Shown: piece after piece, positions 11,396 to 22,900 of the stretch
Layout of the letters: every line of letters starts with the position of its first letter
Position numbering within the stretch: position 1 is the first letter of the stretch
Assembly (NCBI RefSeq): GCF_902806685.2
Contig: NC_048543.1
Span: 8,404,106-8,468,105 of the forward strand
Length of the DNA stretch: 64,000 nucleotides
Source of the DNA: Maniola hyperantus
Lineage: Eukaryota > Arthropoda > Insecta > Lepidoptera > Nymphalidae
Direction of reading: 5' to 3'
Notes under the pieces: generated by a model
What the model was told of the DNA's origin: nothing
Databases searched by the model: none
What the model saw: only the letters and a program-made list of their open reading frames with translations
Program-made: the position numbers and the translations under genes

Positions 11396-11977
11396 AAAAC
11401 CGGCCAAGTGTGAATCAGACTCGCGCACTGAGGGTTCCGTACTACAATCGTATTTTATCGACATTTTGCACGATAAATCAAAAACTACTTACTAGATCTC
11501 GTTCAAACCAATTTTCGGTGGAAGTTTGCATGGTAATGTACATACTTCATATATATTTTTTAGTTTTATCATTTTCTTATTTTAGAAATTACAGGGGGGG
11601 GGGGGGGGGACAGACGGGACAGACAGACACATTTTACCACTTTGGAAATGTCTCTCGCGCAAACTATTCAGTTTAAAAAAAATGATATTAGAAACCGCAA
11701 TATAATTTTTTAAGACCCATCCATAGATACCCCACCCCACACGTATAGGTTTGATGAAAAAAGATTTTTTTTTGAATTTTTAGTATGGGGAACCCGCAAA
11801 ATTTATTGTTTTTTTCTATTTTTGTGTGAAAATCACAGAATAAATCTACTTACCAAGTTTCAACATTAAAGCTCTTATAGTTTCGGGATAAAGTGGCTGT
11901 GACATACGGACGGACAGACAGACATGACGAATCTATAAGGGTTCCGTTTTTTGCCATTCGGCTACGGAACCCTAAAA
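11396..11977 (+). repeat. Family N repeat, long copy with a 16-G tract
   Basis: AAAAAACCGGCCAAGTGTGA head and CTACGGAACCCTAAAA end. Sixteen consecutive G at 11594-11609 precede a CAGACGGGACAGACAG run. Confidence 0.65.
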
Positions 11978-12513
11978 ATCGTTTTTGAGTTATCACTGTT
12001 AATCACCGAAAACGTGGGAATTTTCTGAAGAAATCTTGGAAGTTATGTTTCTAAACATAGGTAATTAATGCTACATATAGGAGCAAGGTGTTTAGTTAGT
12101 TTTTAGTTTGGTAGCAAAAAATAATATTTTTTGCTATTGTATCAAGTGGGGTGTCAAAATATGAAAGAGGAAAAAATAGTCTTCGTTTAGTTTGAAAAGT
12201 TCAAAATATAAATATTGTATTAAAATATACCAAGCGTCAGAAAACCCAATTTTACTGGATAAAGAATAGATAGGTACCTACTACACAGAGGTGCACACCC
12301 GACGTGAAATGACGTCGGTATCATTGAGATCCTAGGTCATGGTAGGCAGGTAGGTATTTATCTATTAACATAATAAGAGCCTAATAATACGTTTTTATTT
12401 GACTCGCATTGTTTGAGGCAGTGACTGGCGAGTTTAGAGTTGAGTGTGTTCATCTCATGAGTAAAATAAGTCATATAATTCGTACTGCACCTAAACGACC
12501 TAGCTACAATGCC
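11978..12513. other. Non-coding, nothing recognised
   Basis: AT-rich with no motif beyond a duplicated GGTAGGCAGGTAGG phrase near 12340. Confidence 0.35.
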
Positions 12514-12655
12514 TATAGTACGCGACACATCGAGATGGCAATCGGGGTATGAAGCAGGTGGACGCCCCGCACAGCCGCACTTGCCCGCACTGGAGCTATG
12601 CAGGTGTGCGGGGCGTTTCAGCCCAGATTGACATATCAACCTGTCGCGCACTATA
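12514..12655. mobile_element. Foldback MITE, family H1
   Basis: TATAGTACGCGACACATCGA at the left, ACCTGTCGCGCACTATA at the right. Confidence 0.75.
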
Positions 12656-13149
12656 CAATAATAATTATTGACGAACACTACCTACAGCCCGCCGAATCAC
12701 CATCGGACGGCGGACCCTGCAGTGTGATTCTCTAAGGTAAAATAATATTTACATCGGTCGCACATCGGATGTTTCCTTAGATGTAGCACATTTGTTATTC
12801 TATTAATCGCGTTCGACTCACCTTTGCGACACTAGCGCTTCACGAGCGAGTTTGATCGATGTAGGAAACGGGTTTTTGACATTTATGTTTGGAATTTGCT
12901 ATTCTAATTGCTCGCCTTCGACTACATCGTACGCCCTCGCCTTCGATTCTATGTGTCAAACGGAAAAGCGTCTCCGGTGTAGCTTTTCTCTACGATGCAC
13001 CATCGATGCACGAGTTAAATTTCGTTGTAAACATAGAAAAACTTTAAAAGAAAGGTGAAAATGTGAGTTTTATTTTGTTATTTTCTATAGTAAGTATAAT
13101 TAAATGATAAAAAAATATCTGAGTTAACTATTTATCGTTTTTCACTTCA

Positions 13150-13675
13150 GATGGCTGCTCGCTTAGCTCAAGTACATTTTTCTTATTAGAAGAAGCTAAA
13201 CAAGAGGAATACAAAATAAAAAGGCGTGCAAAAGGTTGTCAAATACGTGGCCTTCGTCTGCTCTCGACAGACGCATTATGTAAGAATATTTAGTATCACG
13301 GAGGAACTTGTGGCAATGTTAGAAAGGGATTTGCTCCCCTACATCAAGAGCTAGTCGTGCAGTGGTGTACTTATGTATTATTTGGAGTTTAAAACAAAGA
13401 TTTAGATGCCTTCTAGTTCATAGCTATTATGGCCCAGGGATGGTGGCCAGAAGATTCATTATACTTAGCATGTTGCATGCACGTTTTACACAACATACTA
13501 CAACATTACCAGCGTTGTCATTGCCAAATGACATAATCCGAGAAGAACATAGGATAATGAGCATGCTGCAAAGGAATCCTCGTCAAAGCAGAGCAGAGGG
13601 CTTAGAAGAAGGACAAAGGTGCCAAGAACTCCTTGCTAATCGCTCGTGGCGTGCAAGACAGATGCAATAATAAAT
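13150..13675 (+). pseudogene. HARBI1-like transposase relic
   Basis: Pieces in different frames: SITEELVAMLERDLLPYIKS (N-terminal helical part), CCMHVLHNILQHYQRC (late DDE-domain CCxxHN motif), then PNDIIREEHRIMSMLQRNPR and GQRCQELLANRSWRARQM at the C-terminus. Several frameshifts and a large internal deletion remove most of the catalytic domain. AATAAA follows at 13670. Confidence 0.6.
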
Positions 13676-14041
13676 AAAAGAGTAGATTTAGATAATTCTC
13701 AATTTCAAAGCCTTTATTTATTCCTTATCTTAATCTTAACTATTTACATATATTTTAATGTTATATACATTTTATATCTTATACCGTGTGTGTGTTAGTG
13801 TTTTTCAATAGTAAATTATAATATATTTCATTGCATTACTCGTTCATTTTTTTTTAATATTTGTGTGGAAAAGATAATAAAAGTGCAATATAAACTTAGT
13901 TAACATTTTTTTTACCATAGAAAAACAGACAGGTTTTGTTATAGACTTTTGGTAGAAAAAAATGAAATAATTCCCACAGGATTTAAAAGCTTCTCAACTG
14001 CTAGAGGCTCAGGAATTTGAGTGTCTTCCACTGCTTGAGAA

Positions 14042-14356
14042 GAATTCATGATCATCGTGATCAACCCATAGCCGGCTCACTGCAGAGCACGGGTCTCCTC
14101 TTAGAGTGATAAGGGGTTTGGCTATAATCTACCACGCTGGCTATGTGCAAATTGGTAGACTCGCACACCTTTGAGAATATTATGGAGAACTCTCAGGCAT
14201 GCAGGTTTCCTCACGATCTTCTTCTTGACCGTTAAAGCAAGTGATATTGGATAAAAAGCACAAAACTCCGAAAAGTTAGAGGTGCGTGCCCGGAATCGAA
14301 CCCCCGACCTCCGATTAGAAGGTGGACGTCCTAACCACAAGTCTATCACAGCTCAC
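14042..14356 (-). mobile_element. tRNA-derived SINE (SINE-A), full copy
   Basis: On the - strand: GTTAGGACGTCCACC (box A region), GGTTCGATTCCGGGC (box B), body with CATGCAGGTTTCCTCACG reversed, and 3' ATCATGATG-type end. The open frame at 14122-14349 is the SINE. Confidence 0.8.
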
Positions 14357-14371
14357 GAGAACTATAATGTT

Positions 14372-14511
14372 GTCAAAGGTGTGTGAAGTGTACCAATCCG
14401 CACATGGCCAGCGTGGTAGACTATGGCCAAACCCTTCTCACTCTGAGAGGAGACCCGTACGTACTCTGTGGTGAGCCGGCGATGGGTTGATCATGATGAT
14501 GATGATGATGA
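14372..14511 (+). mobile_element. SINE-A 3' half, head-to-head with the previous copy
   Basis: CAAAGGTGTGTGAAG through GGTTGATCATGATGATG. 5'-truncated and in the opposite orientation to the copy 16 bases to the left, forming an imperfect palindrome. Confidence 0.75.
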
Positions 14512-14617
14512 ATCTCCCTTGTGAGTTCTTCGCCTGCAACAGCCACAGTTGAGATATTATGAAAGAGTTGAAATAATTAACTAGTCAAAAAAAAATCCGT
14601 AGGTATATTTTATACTA

Positions 14618-14835
14618 GCTTATGCTTGCGACTTCGGCCGCGTGGACTACACAAATTTCAAACCAATATTTCACCCCCTTAGGGGTTGAATTTTCAAAAA
14701 TCCTTTCTTAGTGGATGTCTACGTCATAATAGCTATCTACATGCCAAATTTCAGGCCGATCCGTTCAGTAGTTTGAGCTGTGCTCTGATAGATCAGTCAG
14801 TCACATTTTTCTTTTATACATAGGTATAAAAGCTA
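14618..14835 (+). repeat. Dispersed repeat, GCTTATG variant of family R
   Basis: Head GCTTATGCTTGCGACTTCGG, CACCCCCTTAGGGGTTGAAT, tail TGATAGATCAGTCAGTCAC. Same type at 19127 and, reversed, at 7225. Confidence 0.7.
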
Positions 14836-14847
14836 GTATAGACAAGC

Positions 14848-15055
14848 TGATGCCCGCGACTTCGTCCGCGTGGAATTACGTTTTTCAAAATCCCACGGGA
14901 ACTCTTTGATTTTCCGAGATAAAAAGAGCCTATGTCACTCTCCAAGTCTTTATCTATACCCATGCAAAAAATCACGTCAATCCGTTGCACCGTTGCGACG
15001 TGATTGAACTAACAAACCAACAAACAAACACACTTTCGCATTTATATAATGGTAC
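14848..15055 (+). repeat. Family R repeat, full copy
   Basis: GCTGATGCCCGCGACTTCGT head; tail ACTTTCGCATTTATATAATG. Confidence 0.8.
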
Positions 15056-15242
15056 AGATATACTTAATATACAATAATATTATACACACCGCAGGCTCCA
15101 AATAACTCTCCAAGTGTGGTAAACTTTCATCATTTATATATCATTCTGAAATAAGAAAAAAAATAGTACTATATATTATTATTTTAAATAATTTTCCATA
15201 TTAATTACGTACCCATACTAGCCATACCTAATACCTACTTAA

Positions 15243-15412
15243 ACTTTAAATGCGAAAGTGTGTCTATCTGTCTGCTAGCTTTTCACGGTCCAAAAATTAA
15301 ACCAATTTTGATGAAATGTGCAGAATATTAGCTTACATCCCAAGGACGGACATAAGCTAGATACTTTTTATCCCAGAAAATCAAAGAGTTCCCACAGGAT
15401 TCTTAAAGGGCC
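15243..15412 (-). repeat. Family R-related repeat, reversed, CTAGCTTTTCACGG variant
   Basis: AAATGCGAAAGTGTGTCTAT, then CTGCTAGCTTTTCACGG and GAAAATCAAAGAGTTCCCAC. Variants at 45118 and 51289. Confidence 0.7.
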
Positions 15413-15539
15413 ATCTATTTAACCCATTTATGCATTTATTTGTAATTTGGTACAGAGGTAGCTTGCATCCCGGAAATTGACATAGACAACTTCTTATCTA
15501 AGAAAAGCAGAGTTCCAACAGGATTTAAATATTCATTTA

Positions 15540-16210
15540 TAGAGATAACATAGATAACAGACAATTCAAAATCTTCCTATCCTGTTGCAAAACTTTCTCC
15601 ACCCATAAGAGAAACAATTATTAGGTATTTGCTCAAGGTTATTTAGCTCTGCTACTGCTATATTTTCATCCATACCACTGCCTGTTCTTTCTTCTAGCAA
15701 TAACCATGCTACTGCATTTTCTCTTTGCATCATCTTTTTTATCTTTCCAATACTGTATTGTATGACAACATTTAACACTAGGTAGGTACTAACATTTATA
15801 CTCTGCTTAGAAAGTAGATTGTGTCTTTGAAAATAATATTTACATACCGTTTGCTATTGTTGCCATGTTTTGATGCAGCCATTTGTATTCATCCAATATT
15901 GTCCAACTTCTTGGTGATGTTTGGTCACTACGGTCTCTAGCAAGGGCAGTGCGAGCGTGCCCAGTTGCTGACCATGGTTTTTACTCCATAAATTTGAACA
16001 ATTTTTCAAGTTGAGCAGTGGATGGGGCAATATTGCGAGGCACTGAAATTTATTATTAAATCGTTGGTCAGCACCGAAAGAACAGTTTGATAGGCAGTCT
16101 GACACAAGGTTAAAACCACTGATATCGGAGTAAATTAAGTTTAATTTAATACTCACTTGTATTTTAAAACAAAACACGATAAAACGACGTACAAAGACGA
16201 AGTTCACGCA
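15540..16210 (-). pseudogene. Myb/zeste-like DNA-binding protein relic (Harbinger partner)
   Basis: On the - strand in changing frames: PSTAQLEKLFKFME, GHARTALARDRSDQTSPRSW then LDEYKWLHQNMATIA, followed downstream by SIGKIKKMMQRENAVAW. The layout recalls the small Myb/SANT-like proteins of Harbinger elements and zeste-like proteins in Lepidoptera. Frameshifts are visible; the family call is tentative. Confidence 0.4.
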
Positions 16211-16829
16211 CTATTTGTTGAGTTGTTGTGACGACCTATGAAGTCACCATGGCAGTAAAGGAATTATAAGTGCTCCACTAACCACTTGATTTATTACGTG
16301 CAGTTTGTTTTAAGACTAGAGGTTTTTGTCGAATAATCGTTTTTCTAGGGTGTAGGTGATCATTAATTTACCAATACCATTTTTAATTTTGTGCTGGCTG
16401 ACATCTTGCACGGCGGGAAGCAACTTTTTTTTTAATGATGCAAAACAAAGGCAAAGGTCTCCTGCCTATGTCCAAGATTTTTTTTAATAATGATAATTTC
16501 TCATAGTTATTTGCATTTATTGCTTTAACTTTGTATAAAAATAGCAAAGGTAATCAGAAATGAATTTTAAACCCACTATAAATGCCATATTTCGTAATCG
16601 TAACTTTTTATCGGTATGAAAATAAAAATAGGATGACATCACTGGCTCATCCGAGATAACATCGTAGAGCCCGTCTCAACCATAAGATCACCGATGAGCT
16701 TAAAGCCACTACAGAATCACAAATTTACAACCGTTGCTGGCCGTCGATCTGTACGATGTTACCTCGCAGACCGCATCGATGTTGGCAACGTTGAACCGTT
16801 CTTTAGAGAATCACATAGCTGACCAGACC

Positions 16830-16845
16830 TCAGTCGTTCGCAATC
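16830..16845 (+). promoter_or_regulatory. Candidate initiator of upstream XDH gene
   Basis: TCAGTCGTTCGCAATC fits the arthropod initiator (TCAGT), 115-130 bases before the ATG. The downstream XDH gene has TCAGTCGCAATC at the matching place. No expression evidence. Confidence 0.35.
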
Positions 16846-16959
16846 CACGGATTGCGTCGGTAGCGGCAGTAAGACAGTGTTGCGTACTAGTCAAATGAAA
16901 TTTTATCTGAATAAAAAGATCGGCTTTACATCGATGGGCTTTACCTACTAGACAGCAGT

Positions 16960-19900
16960 ATGGATAACTTGGAAGATTTTCTACCCCAAAATAGAGAAAC
17001 GTCGTTAATATTCTTTGTCAATGGAAAAAAGGTGAGTTATCTTTGCGAAGGTAAGACTTTAAATTATTATTTTTATAAGGTACTCGTACCTACCTATCTA
17101 CTTACTTAATTATGATGGTGCATGGTTTAGCCTTAGATGTCTCGTATATCTAGGTCTATACGTTATTATTATACAGCGCAATAAGAGGCAATAAGATTTT
17201 GATCAAAGATTAATATTATTATGTAGGTAGGTAACTACCTAACCTGATTTTGATTGAGCAGTAGGGAGGCAGGTACCTATTCTATGAAAAGTTAATTCAT
17301 AACCATATATCTATAAATACTCTACATAACAGTCAAACTCCTAATAGGTCTATTCAGAAGATTCAGTGCTTATCAGTTATCGCTGAATCTTCTGAAGAGA
17401 GGCATGATTGGAACACTATTTAGAGCACTGTTGGAGTTGGACAATTTTCGTATTGCCTAGATTATCATGTGTGTATCTACAACTGAATAACTAAATTTCA
17501 TTCATATCATATCATTGCACACTTTTTGATTGTCAATTTGTGGAATCTGTAAGAAATAATGTAATAGTAATAATTAATCACGTAAACTTAAAACTAAAGC
17601 TACGGGTTCTAAACGCGCCCAGGTCTGAGAAGAGCCCACAACAAACTCAGCCGGGTATTCTTTTTCTGTTTATTATCACCACTTCACAATATCATAGGCA
17701 GATTAGCCTACTAAATTATTATTTTACAAATAATCCAAACTACTTAGTTGATGCCCGCGACTTCGTTCGCTTGGATATAGGTTTTTAATAAATCCCGTGG
17801 GAACGCTTTGATTTTCCGGGGCAAAAAGTATCCTATGGCCTATAGATATGGGCCAAAATTTACATCAAAAATTTGGAGGGCTCAACTTCTTATATCCTTC
17901 GTTGGAACCTACCAAAGGAAATGTCTTGTTCACGAAACGCCGTATAGTGTCTTGTATATGGGACTGTACACTGGTTCAGAATAAATTTTAAACTTTTATA
18001 TCGCGTAGGTTTGTACTAAATAGATGTGCGGGCTACGTCATAGCTGGAAGCTACTCGTGTGGTTGGAAGTAAGCGTTTTGCTTTACCTACCTACATTACC
18101 CTTCGCCTCGAGCTTCCCGTTTCTCGCCCGTTTTCGTCTATACGTACCGGTGCCAACGCGAGCGGGTTCATGACGTCACTAAGCCAGGTTCGCAGATATT
18201 TCGGTCGGCTTATAGACTTGTTTTAAACGCTCGCTTAATATTTGAAAAGAGCAACCGCCGAGTTTCTTGCTGGTTCTTCGGTAGGAAAGGCATTCCGAAA
18301 CAATGGTAGATGCATCCGACGATTCAAAAGCACTTGTGAAAGATTACTTGTATAAAAAAAAATATATTTATTTAACTAGTGTGTAGTGTGTGTAAGGTGC
18401 CCACGAAGGAAAAATAACTCGAAGACGATTTCACAAGTTTATTTGTCGATTTTCATTACAGAACTACTTGCCTATTCGGCCACACGGCTTTTTATATCGT
18501 TTATCATGAATGAACTCAGACATTAATCGAAATGACGTGAAGTTACCTTCGTTCATTCCTTAAGATTCGTTTTCAACGTATCTTAATTAAAGTCATTATT
18601 ATGTTAACAAACAAATATATGTAATACTACTTTGATAAATAATTGTAGTAATTTTAACGATTAGCAAACTTAGTAAGTAAGTTACTTTAAATAGATATGC
18701 AATTTAGGGATGTGTATTGTCAACAACATTTGATTGAATGAATCACATAAGGTTTAGGTTGCAATATTCTACATTCAATCAAATGTTTCCTTCATATTAT
18801 ATTTAATGCGCTCTATTAATTATGGCCATAGTATTTAACTCTACAAATTTTAATATTTATAACATGATTTCTAACATGTGTAAGTGGGTACATTGAATAT
18901 TTTTAATATTGCAGGTGATAGAGCCGTCCCCGGATCCGGAATGGACGTTACTGTGGTACCTACGCAGGAAGCTGCACCTCACCGGCACGAAGTATGGCTG
19001 TGGCGAAGGCGGCTGCGGAGCTTGCACTGTCATGGTATCTCAATATATTCAACCTGAAAAACGTGTCAAGTATCCTTTAAAAAGTCTTAAACTCACTGAA
19101 TATGTCATAATAGATTTTACTTAACTAGCTTATGCCCGCGACTAAGTCCGCGTGGACTGCACTTACAAACCCCTATTTTACCCTGTTATAGCGAATGTCT
19201 ACGTTATTAATAGCTGTCTTCATAGTTCATGCCAAATTTCAGCCCGATCCGCCCAGTAGTTTGGGTTGAGCGTAGGTAGATCAGTAGGTACCCGTAGTAC
19301 AAGATTTTACGTCTCACCAAACCAAACCAAATTCGAGAGTCGAAATACTTCCGCGTTACAGTAAAATGGCCCTAAACAGCCTTGAATTGAAGTCAAATAT
19401 TCAATGCCACTGATTTTAATTTCGCAATGTTTCCGCTTGGAGCGCTGGCTGTAGAAGTGTAGACAAACTTGAGCTTTAAAACAAGGCATTTAAGATCCAG
19501 TTTACTGTAACGCGGAAGTATTTCGACTCTCGAATTTGTTTGGTTTGATGAGACGTAAAATCTTGTACTAAGGGATGCAGTCAGTCAGTCACCTTTTCCC
19601 TTTATATACATATTTAGATACGATATACCTACTAACCCGGTGCGGGCGAGTGCGGATGACGTAATGGTGTGCGGGGCGTCCCCCCGCGTCATACCTTACT
19701 ATTACTATTATACCTACCTACCTGGTTAATTGTTCGATAGACGATTTTATAATCGTAGATTTAATAATACTAATACATTTTATAACTGGTTCATCAATTT
19801 TTGAGAATTTCATGCTTTACCATACAATATTGCCTTAACAAGCTATCAGACATATAGCGGTAAATGCTTGTTTGATGCCACTATGCGCAATGCATGGCAT

Positions 19901-22900
19901 GGCTGTGATTACGGTAGAAGGGATTGGCAACACGCAAGACAAGTTACATCCTGTGCAAGAGAGGATAGCTAAGGCCCACGGTTCACAATGTGGGTTCTGC
20001 ACCCCAGGCATAGTTATGTCGATGTACTCTTTGCTTAGAAATAAATCTAAAATCGAATATGACGACATTGAAACGGCGCTTCAAGGCAATTTGTGCAGAT
20101 GCACTGGATATAGACCGATTGTGGAGGGATTTAAAACATTTATGGAAGCCTGGGAAGGCATCAATAATGTTAATGGAGAAAACAAGTCTTGCTCAATGGG
20201 AAATGAATGTTGCAGACTTAAACAGAAAGACGATGACGTTTTAGTTAACAAATCAAAATTCTTGCCATATAGCCCAACCCAGGAACCAATTTTCCCTCCT
20301 GATTTAATATTAAACAATGATACATATACGAACAGCTTTTTAATTTTCAAAGGGAAAAACGTTGTGTGGGTGCGACCACAAACCCTTGAAGAATTACTTT
20401 TAATTAAAAATAACTTTCCGGAGACTAAAATAGTAGTAGGTAATTCGGAAATAGGAGTTGAGGTAAAATTTAAAAAGAAAGTGTATCCAATATTACTTTC
20501 CCCAGTTTTGATAGAGGGCATGAATAAAATACATGTAACAGACACGAGTATTAAAGTTGGAGCATCTGTGTCTTTGTCAGATTTACAAGGGTTTTTAAAA
20601 AAAAATATTCAAAAGAACGGTAAGGGAACGAAAACTTTGGAAGCCATTGTGGATATGCTACATTGGTTTGCGGGAAGCCAAGTTCGCAATGTTGCGTCTC
20701 TCGTGGGGAATATTATGACAGCTAGTCCGATATCAGATTTAAATCCAATATTGATGGCTTCTACTTCTTCACTTACACTAGCTACTTTAGACAAAGGCAT
20801 CCGAACAGTTTTAATAGATGAAACATTTTTCACAAGTTATAGAAAAGTAAAAGTTGCAGATAATGAAATTGTTCTGGCAGTGGAAATTCCTTTCACAGAA
20901 GAAATGCAGTTTATTAAAGCTTACAAACAAGCTAGACGAAGGGATGATGACATATCTATTGTTACAGCTGCATTTAATGTTAAAATAGACAAACATACGC
21001 ATTTGGTGAATGAAGCAAAATTATGTTATGGTGGAATGGGCCCTACGACAATATGTGCTGAAAAATCATCTAACAAAATAAAAGGCTGTAAATGGACTAA
21101 GGATCTTATTAAAATAGTCTTTGATTCTCTCACCGAGGAATTGCAGTTAGATAGTTCTGCACCAGGAGGAATGGCCGACTATCGCAAATCTCTTTGCCTT
21201 AGCTTATTTTTTAAATTTTATTATTACGTTTGGAATAAAATAAATAGCAATAGAATATATATAATAGACAATGATAATTCTGGGCCATATGAAATATCGC
21301 GTTCAGTACCAAAAAGTACGCAATGTTTTGAAATAAAAGGGAATATTACGAATAATTACGATACCATTGGTAAACCCGTTCCTCATGCATCTGCAATGAA
21401 ACATGCAACAGGTGAAGCAATATACTGTGATGATATTCCTGTTTTGAATGTAGAATTATTTCTGTGTTTGATATTTAGCACGGAGTCACATGCAAGAATA
21501 ACATCTCTTGACCCCAGTAAAGCTTTGTTAAATCCCGATGTCGTAGCATTCTTTTCAGCCGCTGACTTACCCAAGGAACGGAACAAAATGGGCGCCATAT
21601 TAAAGGATGAAGAAATTTTTGCTTCGGAAATAGTGACAAGTCGAGCATGTGTAATAGGAGCAGTAGTTGCAAAGTCCGAGACTGCAGCAAGAAAGGCGAA
21701 GGATCTAGTTCGAGTAACCTATGAAAAACTACAACCTGTAATTATAACTATTGAAGATGCCATCCGTCACAGTTCTTTTTATTCCGGCTATCCACATAAA
21801 TTAGAAAAAGGAAATGTTGAAGAAGCATTTCGAGGATCAAATTATGTTAAAGAAGGTTTTATAAGAACCGGGGCGCAAGAACATTTTTATTTAGAAACTA
21901 TATCAGCTTTAGCCACAACAAAGGAAGACGAGTTAGAAATTATTTGTACTTCTCAATATCCCGCTGAAATTGCAGTAAGTATATCTCTGTTATTAAGAGT
22001 GAGAGAGTCTATAATAAAACTAATAATAATAAGTGTAAATTTGTTTTCATTATATAAAACAATTTTTTTTCCAGCTTTTAGTAGCAGAGGCGTTGGCTAT
22101 ACCAAATCATAAAGTTGTAGCAAAGGTAAAAAGAATAGGAGGTGGATTCGGTGGAAAAGAATGCAGGCCAGCACTCTTAGCTTTACCGGTGGCTATTGCT
22201 GCATATAAATTAAAAAAGCCAATTCGAGCGGTGTTAGACAGAGATGAAGATATGCAAGTTACTGGTTACCGGCATCCATTCTTAATTAAATACAAAGTTG
22301 CGTTTGATGATAGTGGTAAAATCTTAGGTGCTCATTTCGATGTTTATGCGAATGCTGGAAATTACATGGATATATCATGTTCGGTGAGGAATCATGAAAA
22401 TAATATTAACTGTAAAAAATATTTTTGTTTCACTTTATTTCGTAAGTAGAACAGTGTACCGATTTGTTTTTCAGATGATTGGAAGAGCCTTATTCCATGT
22501 GGACAATTGTTATTTTATACCAAACGTACAAGTAAATGCATATCTTTGTAAAACAAATATGCCATCAAACACTGCTTTTAGAGGATTTGGTGCACCAAAA
22601 GCAATGTTGGCTGCAGAAGCTATGATACGAGATATTGCCAAAACGATAGGCAAAAATTACGAAGAAGTCGCAAGCATAAACCTTTATAGAGAAGGGGATT
22701 TAACACACTACAATCAAAGCCTTGAGTATTGCACATTATCTCGATGCTGGAATGAATGTATAGATAGTTCCAATTACTGGCAAAGAAAGAAATTGATTGA
22801 AGAATATAACAGGTACGAGTATGCTAAGATTTTGGAAAGGTTCTAAATTAATATATTTTATAGGTACAATATTATAGTATTTAATTATATTTGTAGGTTG

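Larger units (their letters stand above)
12723..16815. mobile_element. Probable decayed PIF/Harbinger DNA transposon
   Basis: The ends TGTGATTCTCTAAGG (12723-12737) and, reversed, TGTGATTCTCTAAAG (16801-16815) form a 15-base inverted repeat with one mismatch. Between them are a HARBI1-like transposase relic on + and a Myb/zeste-like relic on -, the two proteins typical of this superfamily. The interior is invaded by SINEs and family R repeats. Borders and target duplication are not proven. The right end lies about 145 bases before the ATG of the upstream XDH gene. Confidence 0.5.

Noticed and set aside
19872..22112. Aldehyde oxidase as the identity of both molybdo-flavoenzymes
   Set aside because: Motif order is shared with AOX, but the linker and C-terminal sequences (SQEPIFPPEL in the downstream copy, PWN-V/I-VP ending in both, TGYRKN, NTAFRGFGGPQGM) follow insect XDH closely. 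AOX stays a minor alternative for the upstream copy.
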